Positions 58,265 through 64,000 of a stretch of 64,000 bases of DNA are shown piece by piece (the stretch's first letter is position 1; the number at the start of each line of letters is the position of its first letter). Under the pieces are notes generated by a model. It had not been told where the DNA came from, did no database searches, and worked only from the letters and a program-made list of their open reading frames with translations. The position numbers and the translations under genes are program-made. The DNA is from Anaspis maculata (lineage: Eukaryota > Arthropoda > Insecta > Coleoptera > Scraptiidae): positions 80,707,277-80,771,276 of the forward strand of contig OX421961.1 of the NCBI GenBank assembly GCA_949128115.1, given 5' to 3'.

Positions 58265-59529
58265 TATTACTGTGCAATGAAAGGTTACCGAAATACAGCT
58301 TTCGGATGGAAGTCTACCCTGAAAATCGCTCGAAGCTGTCAGCTGAACTCTGGCCGTCAAACTGCAGGTTCTCACTCAAGAGGTTATACTGTCATTGTCC
58401 GTGGACGGATCTGGTTGCCCTGAATATTTCTTGAAAGACAATTGAACCGGCTTCAATATGATTTGACTGCAGTGCCGTCACAATAAGTATCTTGGATGTT
58501 ATCACCGGTCAAAGTCGGTACTGGATCAACCGCGGGACCTTCAAAAAGCACATATTTGGACGTATATATCTTGGAAACTACACGAAGGAGTAATTTTCTG
58601 TAACCGGCGGTGCTCTTTTGAGCATAGGTTTACATATAATACCATGTAAGTCTATGTATTTGGTTTTATTTCCCATCATTTTTCCTTGGGTTTTAACTAA
58701 GGAGAAGATGTAGTAACGGGGTAACTATGTAGTTATCGAACTGAAAATACGTAGATTTTCACTATGTAGTGGAGATTCAGGTAATCTACATAGATGCTCT
58801 TTTAAAACACTCCACTAGATATCTAGTTTGAAATTCTGGATTTTTAACTGTAAAATCTAGGAGTTCCACTCTTGTTAGTTTTTGAATGAAGTGCAGTTGA
58901 AAAAGTTTTAGTGTGTACTTTGTTCTACATATTCTGTGAACAGCGTTCACCTGCAAGAAAAGGGAGACTCAATGACAGGAACAGAAAAGTGCGCTTTTTG
59001 AAGGCCTCGCAGTTGATCCAGTGCCGACTTTGATTGCTGATAACATCCAAGATACAAATTGTGATGGCACTGCAGTCAAAGCAGTGTTTGGAGCAATCAT
59101 ATCCGTCCACAGACAATGACAGTATAGCCTTTTGAGTGAGAACCTGCAGTTTGACGGCCAGAATTCAGCTCACAGCGACAGCTTCGAGCGATATTCAGGG
59201 TAGACTTCCGAAAGCTATATTTGGGTTACCGTTTATTGCACAGTAATAGCTATGGCATCATTTTGTTCAAAATTTAATGCTCTTCAATTTGATTACAAAA
59301 CATTTTGTTCGTAGAATTAGCGTTTACGAGTTATTCAAGAAAAACGGACGATTTGGACGAATCTTCAACTTTTTCATTTTTTTACCATGGTTCCGGAGGT
59401 CACACAAGGTCACAAATTTGGATTCTCCATTAGGACTCTCAAGTTAACTGATATCAAAAGAAAAATTATCTATGGGACCTTTTGCAAGCAAATGTCTATT
59501 TTTCGCTTCCCGCTACTGGCCTAAAGACG

Positions 59530-62018
59530 ACTATACATAGTCCAGTAAAACGAGGCGATTTTTATGCAAAAATTGGGGACTTGCTGGAAAAATACGGCAA
59601 CGTAGAGAATGAAGAACATATTTTTTTTCTTGAATGTTTCACGACGTCCGGTAATATAGGGTCTACTTTTCCCTTGTGATTGAAAGTTGTTCTCGGATTA
59701 AAACGATCGACCTGAAAAAAACACTAAGCACTTGTTGGAATACTATTGATTGTCGCCCAAATAGGTACTTAGTTTCAATGATTCATCGTGTAGTAGAATA
59801 TGTACAGGTGCTATTACCTGGTTTGCTCTTTTCACTTGCTAATATGCAATAATCGATAGCTAAAGCTGAATCACGTGGGTCTTATTCGGTTTTTCTAAGT
59901 GAATGAATTTAGTATGTGGGCGATAATCAACGGTAATATCACAAGTGCTTAGATTTTCACGATAATTTTGACCAGTTGATCGCGAGTGCCGGTTGTAGCG
60001 ATAAATTTATTTATCTAGGGACAACCAGCCCAAGGGGAACGCTTTTCCAGGATGATCATCATCTGGACCTCCCTTATGCACTGGAGCCGGATGAACATTA
60101 CATTCGTTTAAAATCTGTCTAACGCAAATTCGGACAGTAAGTATACAAAACACCTAGACTTCCTCAGGAATCTAATCTGAAACCAATCAAACCACAAACG
60201 GATGCACGAACGTCTCTGCCATGGGGCCGTCTTTACCACCTTATCACACTGTGAGAGTGTGAGAACTTTGCTAATCATTCCTTTACGCATACAGAAGTTT
60301 CCAATTTGAATTGAAGTCGGTACAAGTGAAAAATGGCACTTGGACATTTCCCATCAACTTTGAACAGCGTCTTGCGGTCATCATGTCCGGATATAGCTAA
60401 TGTAGAAGGATTCTCTTTCACACATAAGCTCAACCGTGAACATCCCCTTTAATGTCACATCAAGTAAAAAAAAAGTAATAACGGCAGCCGTAAAATTTAC
60501 CAATCAATATATACCTGAAACTCCCTTCCTAGACTTCCTTCCAGATAACTCCACAAGGATTTGCTTTTCGCTGTATTGCATGCCAGGTTAAAGCAAACCT
60601 CGAGTTCTTATTATATGGAAGTAGACGTATGCAGAAAGATTATCCCAGGATTAGAGGGTCTGCGGGAAGTAATCTTTTCCACTGCTCGAACGTTCGAAAT
60701 GCGTGTGAGCGGGTGGATGTGAGTACTGAAATTCAACTATGCAGGGGTACGGGATCTCTAGAAGCATCGAGGTATTATTTAAATTTTGCATCAGTACTGC
60801 CTTAGATACATACTAGTGTGTAATATTAAATAATAAATTTGGCTGGATTGTATTTCATTTGTCGGGAGTTTAATCTGATAGGTGAAAAGGTTTGGGTATG
60901 AAGTGCAAATCCTCTTCTGGCACGGAAACTGTTACTTTGCAAAGCTTACTTCTCACTGGAAGTGCAAACCACAGTTGTCTGGAATCTCCAGTAATTCGTT
61001 GTATTATTAACTAAAATGTTTGCCTTTACAGAGCTTCCACATTCGGAATCCCGTATAGTGTTATTGTTATTTCTCGCCTTGCGTTATAATGCAACAGACA
61101 ATTAATTATTAAATGCATACACATGGTGGGGTTCAACTTAGTTCAACCCAAGTCAAGCGTAATTCATCCAAAGCTTTTAGATACGCGAAATTTATTTAAA
61201 AAAATCGTACCCAATTCTCCAGACCTCAAAGCGGTATGCCTTGTTCACTAAATTCTATGGCAGGTTATCAGCTTGACAAATAACAGGAGATGCTTCTATC
61301 ACGCCGAATTTCGGAGTGAAGAACATTCCAGAAACCCTCTTACAAGTCTTACAATAACAATAATTCCTGATGGCGTCTTGGAAGGATTACAAAATGTATT
61401 GTATATGCAACGCGTCCTTGCCAAGAATAGAACGCCTTTCCCTTTTACTTACTATGTAAATAATGAGAGTCATTCATACCAGTAATACTATTAACAGATG
61501 CCTGTGTTCCCAAGCGTATTGTTTACTTCGTCAGAAATTAAAATATTTCATTGGTTCGAGGCCCGGAGTGTTCTTAGACGGGGTTGCTCATAATGTATTT
61601 GAAATCATAAGAGGTCTTACATTTTCTCAGCCTTTCCAGTTGCTGCTCCTAGCAATATAAATTGTGGAAAAAAACATATTTAATAAAAGCAATGGATCTC
61701 AATCGTCGATGTTTTATTAATAAACAACCTCTGGCGTTTAAAGCGGTCCCTTAGGAGCATATAGGTACATACGAAAAACCAATCCGAAGAATGGAAACAC
61801 TGGGGGTAGAAACCGATCGATTGCTCTGGTATAATCTCAGCTTCATCCAAAGCTGCGCAATTTTTGAAACTGCTTGATTCTTGTGAACAATGTACCTCCT
61901 AGACTCCATTTTGCGCCCCGTTTCCACAACTTCTTCTTTCATTAGAGCTTATTATGTTAAAATGATGCATCTATTAGACGAAGTCAACCCTAATGTGATT
62001 GTGTCGTTTCTGTTCCAG
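59530..62018. other. Non-coding end of the presumed intron
   Basis: No recognisable genes or repeat partners. The last bases, TGTCGTTTCTGTTCCAG, form a good pyrimidine tract and acceptor before the EGF exon. Confidence 0.45.
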
Positions 62019-62135
62019 GCCGATGCGACCACGGAAGTCCTTGCGAACAGCTGTGCTACGAGCTGCACGATGGCATGTATGAATGCGACTGCAAATCCGG
62101 GTTCATACTCCGGGCAGACGGCTATAGCTGCTACG
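62019..62135 (+). CDS. EGF-like domain exon (phase 1-1)
   Basis: 117 bp between a TTCCAG acceptor and a GTAAGT donor, 39 codons in phase 1-1, the classical arrangement for a shuffled EGF exon. The peptide holds six cysteines spaced C-x5-C-x3-C-x9-C-x-C-x12-C, with the GMYEC, CKSGF and DGYSC signatures of an EGF module (PCEQLCYELHDGMYEC at its core). The residues before the first cysteine lack the DxDE calcium-binding pattern, though the first bases belong to the previous exon. Joined to the exon at 10209 it would give a signal peptide, a short acidic linker and this EGF domain. Further exons must lie beyond 64000. The protein family was not identified. Confidence 0.8.
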
Positions 62136-62238
62136 GTAAGTGCACTCTTATCTCACAATTTTTCTGTAATACACTTTTATCCAACACCAGAACCGCCCGC
62201 AACGTCAAGTTTGAGTTTGCTCGATGGAAAATACGACT

Positions 62239-62536
62239 TTAATGGGGCCTTGCAATTGAAAAACTCAACGTGAGGTCGCCACTACTGTAGGGGGCGCCTA
62301 CTTCGATAAAGCGGCCGTAACGACGCGAAAAACATGGGAGTTTGAGTAGTTTGACCAGTAACTGACAGTGACTGGAGACGTCAAGCAAGAAACAGAGGTT
62401 ATCCAAATTTCAAATCAAGACATAAAATGACGGACGTCGGTCGCTGAAGCGTCAACGCCGTCAAAATCGTCGAATTTGCCCCCAACGGTCGTGGCGCCCT
62501 CGGTGTGTAAAAGTGGCAGTGCAAGGCCCCATTCTC
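62239..62536. repeat. Foldback repeat just after the EGF exon
   Basis: AATGGGGCCTTGCAATTG at the left matches the inverse of CAGTGCAAGGCCCCATT at the right, and GGGGGCGCC pairs with GGCGCCCTC. The spacer is about 200 bp. No duplication identified. Confidence 0.55.
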
Positions 62537-62539
62537 CAG

Positions 62540-64000
62540 ATCTCTGAGAGAGCCGTCTGCACCTTCATTAATACCGAGCGGCTTGGCAGATCGGCAAATC
62601 TTGTAGCAAAGCAAAACCAGCAAACGAGGTACCTGACCTAATCTGGCGCGTATACCTACCTACTGCATATCCTCGATATTTACACTGGCTAACTGGAACT
62701 GGCATTACTTTTAGTCTCAAGTTCTCATTAATTTTGAAAAGATGGATGACTGTTAATTTGGGGCAAAATCCCCTAATTTTTCGACGTTTACTTGGATCGA
62801 ATAGCCCCAGTCCCAGTAGAATTTGTGGTGGCTTAAAAAAACTAATGCCCAATCATGTCGACCATAGTCCGGACGTTGAGGTCAAAATTTAGGGGACACC
62901 CTTCATTTTTATAACAAGCAATGCCACTTGGCATACCTGTTGCCGAGACCATATTTGACCGATTAAGATCAGGAGCCAAAATAAATTACCAATTTTAGAG
63001 ATTTTCCGAGAGTCAGTCTCTATCTGTGGTTTCCCGTAATAATTGTCTTTGAATATAAATCTTCTAATTAGATGCCATAAGAAAATTTCTAGCCAAGTGT
63101 TCCAAGTTCCATGTCTCGTGAAAATCCTCGATGTAGTGATCAATGATCATGCATACACCTCACCTGTCGATGTACCTACAATCAATAAGCGTGGGTTTCA
63201 CCTACACCTAACGCTTTGCAAAACCATCAGCAACCAACGAACAAATAAGGACCATAGAAGAACACAAGAAAAGAATCTGGTATATCTTTTCTATTTTATC
63301 TCCACTTGAAAAGTCCCGTCGTAAAGGACAAGCAAAAAATGGAATTTTTATCATCTTATTGAATTTTTCCCGCCATGGCTGGAGCTGTCCGCAACACAAT
63401 TAAAAGTTAGGCGCTTGTTTGTACTTGTTTCCCCAATTTTATATTAAAAAACTTCCTGGTCAGGCCGGTGCAACTTTAAAGTTTGAAATGATGATGAGAC
63501 AACAGCAGATCCAACCGTGTGGAAAAAAAAAAGATAACTCCAGCCGTAATTTGGAGGCATCTGCTGAAATATCAAGTGGCAGCTCTGTCTAAGATTAGAA
63601 TACTAAAAAAATGAAATACACGAGACACAGCAAGGAACTGTATACGGACGCATGTCTTGATAATTAAAGCTTGAGGCGGGACCTGGACAATAATGAGAAT
63701 GAGCCGAAAGTTTTCGCGCTGGTGGTGTAGGACAAATAGATTTTACTTCGCGATAGTAGTTTGAGGAATTGTTTTCTTTGCTCTTCCGCTGCTAGCTGCC
63801 GCACATTTTAAGAGTGCCCCTCTTGGGGACCGCGCGGGTCTCATTTAACTTGTTGCGGTAATTGCGACAGTATAGTCTGTAGAGGCATTTATTTTGCTTT
63901 AGTCCGGCAGAGAGCTTTTATTTTTCATCTTCTCTAAATTTGTCACCATCAGTTAATTAATTAAATTTGCTGACAGTTTTCCCTCTTTTCTTTCGTGATG
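62540..64000. other. Non-coding, presumed second intron
   Basis: Low-repeat sequence with no further EGF-type exon or recognised domain. The open frame at 62568-62852 (minus) has no motif I know. Confidence 0.4.

Larger units (their letters stand above)
56640..59525. repeat. Outer imperfect palindrome carrying nested elements
   Basis: TAGGCCAGTAGC and TTGCAAAAGGTC (about 56656-56692) recur inverted at about 59483-59522. CATTTTGAACAAAATGATG is inverted near 59260. TTACTGTGCAATGAAAGGTTACC (58267) pairs with GGTTACCGTTTATTGCACAGTAA (59225-59247). The inner arms pair over about 300 bp on each side (58267-58570, 58985-59247). The foldback at 56725-58264 interrupts the left arm. Confidence 0.65.
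10324..62018 (+). other. Presumed giant first intron (~51.7 kb)
   Basis: It runs from the GT donor at 10324 to the TTCCAG acceptor ending at 62018. No other plausible host exon in frame was recognised between them; the content is almost entirely transposable-element sequence. Linkage of the two exons rests on orientation, phase and the sense of the protein (signal peptide then EGF domain), not on transcript evidence. Confidence 0.5.

Overview
The window looks like nuclear DNA of an arthropod, most likely an insect. The evidence is a spliced secreted-protein gene, a dense mix of insect-type transposons (mag-like Ty3/gypsy, Penelope-like, jockey-like, P, pogo, hAT, tRNA-derived SINEs) and many short runs of the taggtacctacc type. 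I cannot fix the order; a hemipteran is only a guess. There is no operon, CRISPR array or sign of bacterial or viral genome organisation.

One host gene probably spans most of the window on the + strand. A first coding exon (10209-10323) encodes a signal peptide. An exon at 62019-62135 encodes one complete six-cysteine EGF-like domain. The splice phases agree (exon 1 ends in phase 1, the EGF exon is phase 1-1). If they belong together, the intron is about 51.7 kb and almost everything between 10324 and 62018 is intronic. The rest of the gene lies to the right of the window.

1-9300 (upstream of the gene): an almost intact LTR retrotransposon (567-5418, 1400-codon Gag-Pol, near-identical LTRs, 5-bp target duplication); a decayed P-superfamily element with a THAP domain, 34-bp inverted ends and an 8-bp target duplication (5863-7283); and a foldback element whose arms are tandem 20-bp repeats (7840-9270). 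9300-10208 is GC-rich and probably holds promoter and 5' UTR.

10324-41290: a mosaic of long palindromic (foldback) elements flanked by TA, many beginning CAGGGTG; a pogo-like element with a transposase fragment (21778-23053); a Penelope-like 3' end with a GIY-YIG domain and a possible hammerhead-ribozyme relic (23085-23644); an hAT-like element (24195-25260); a 5'-truncated non-LTR retrotransposon nested in a palindrome (25884-26930); a second non-LTR remnant (29880-30650); solo LTRs; a THAP fragment (37865-38047); and a mariner/IS630-type transposase remnant.

41294-46174: a 4.9-kb element with about 1-kb near-identical inverted arms around a broken gene whose motifs (TDVVVL, HALCGCDTTS, a cysteine-rich tail) suggest an XPG/FEN1-like nuclease protein as in Academ DNA transposons. 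Its left arm carries a 1-kb nested element.

46180-62018: SINEs, more foldbacks, a split LTR with a foldback inserted inside its TATA box, another solo LTR, and a three-layer nest of palindromes (56640-59525). After the EGF exon the remainder is non-coding with one small inverted repeat. All coordinates and repeat pairings were read by eye; no alignment or database search was run.
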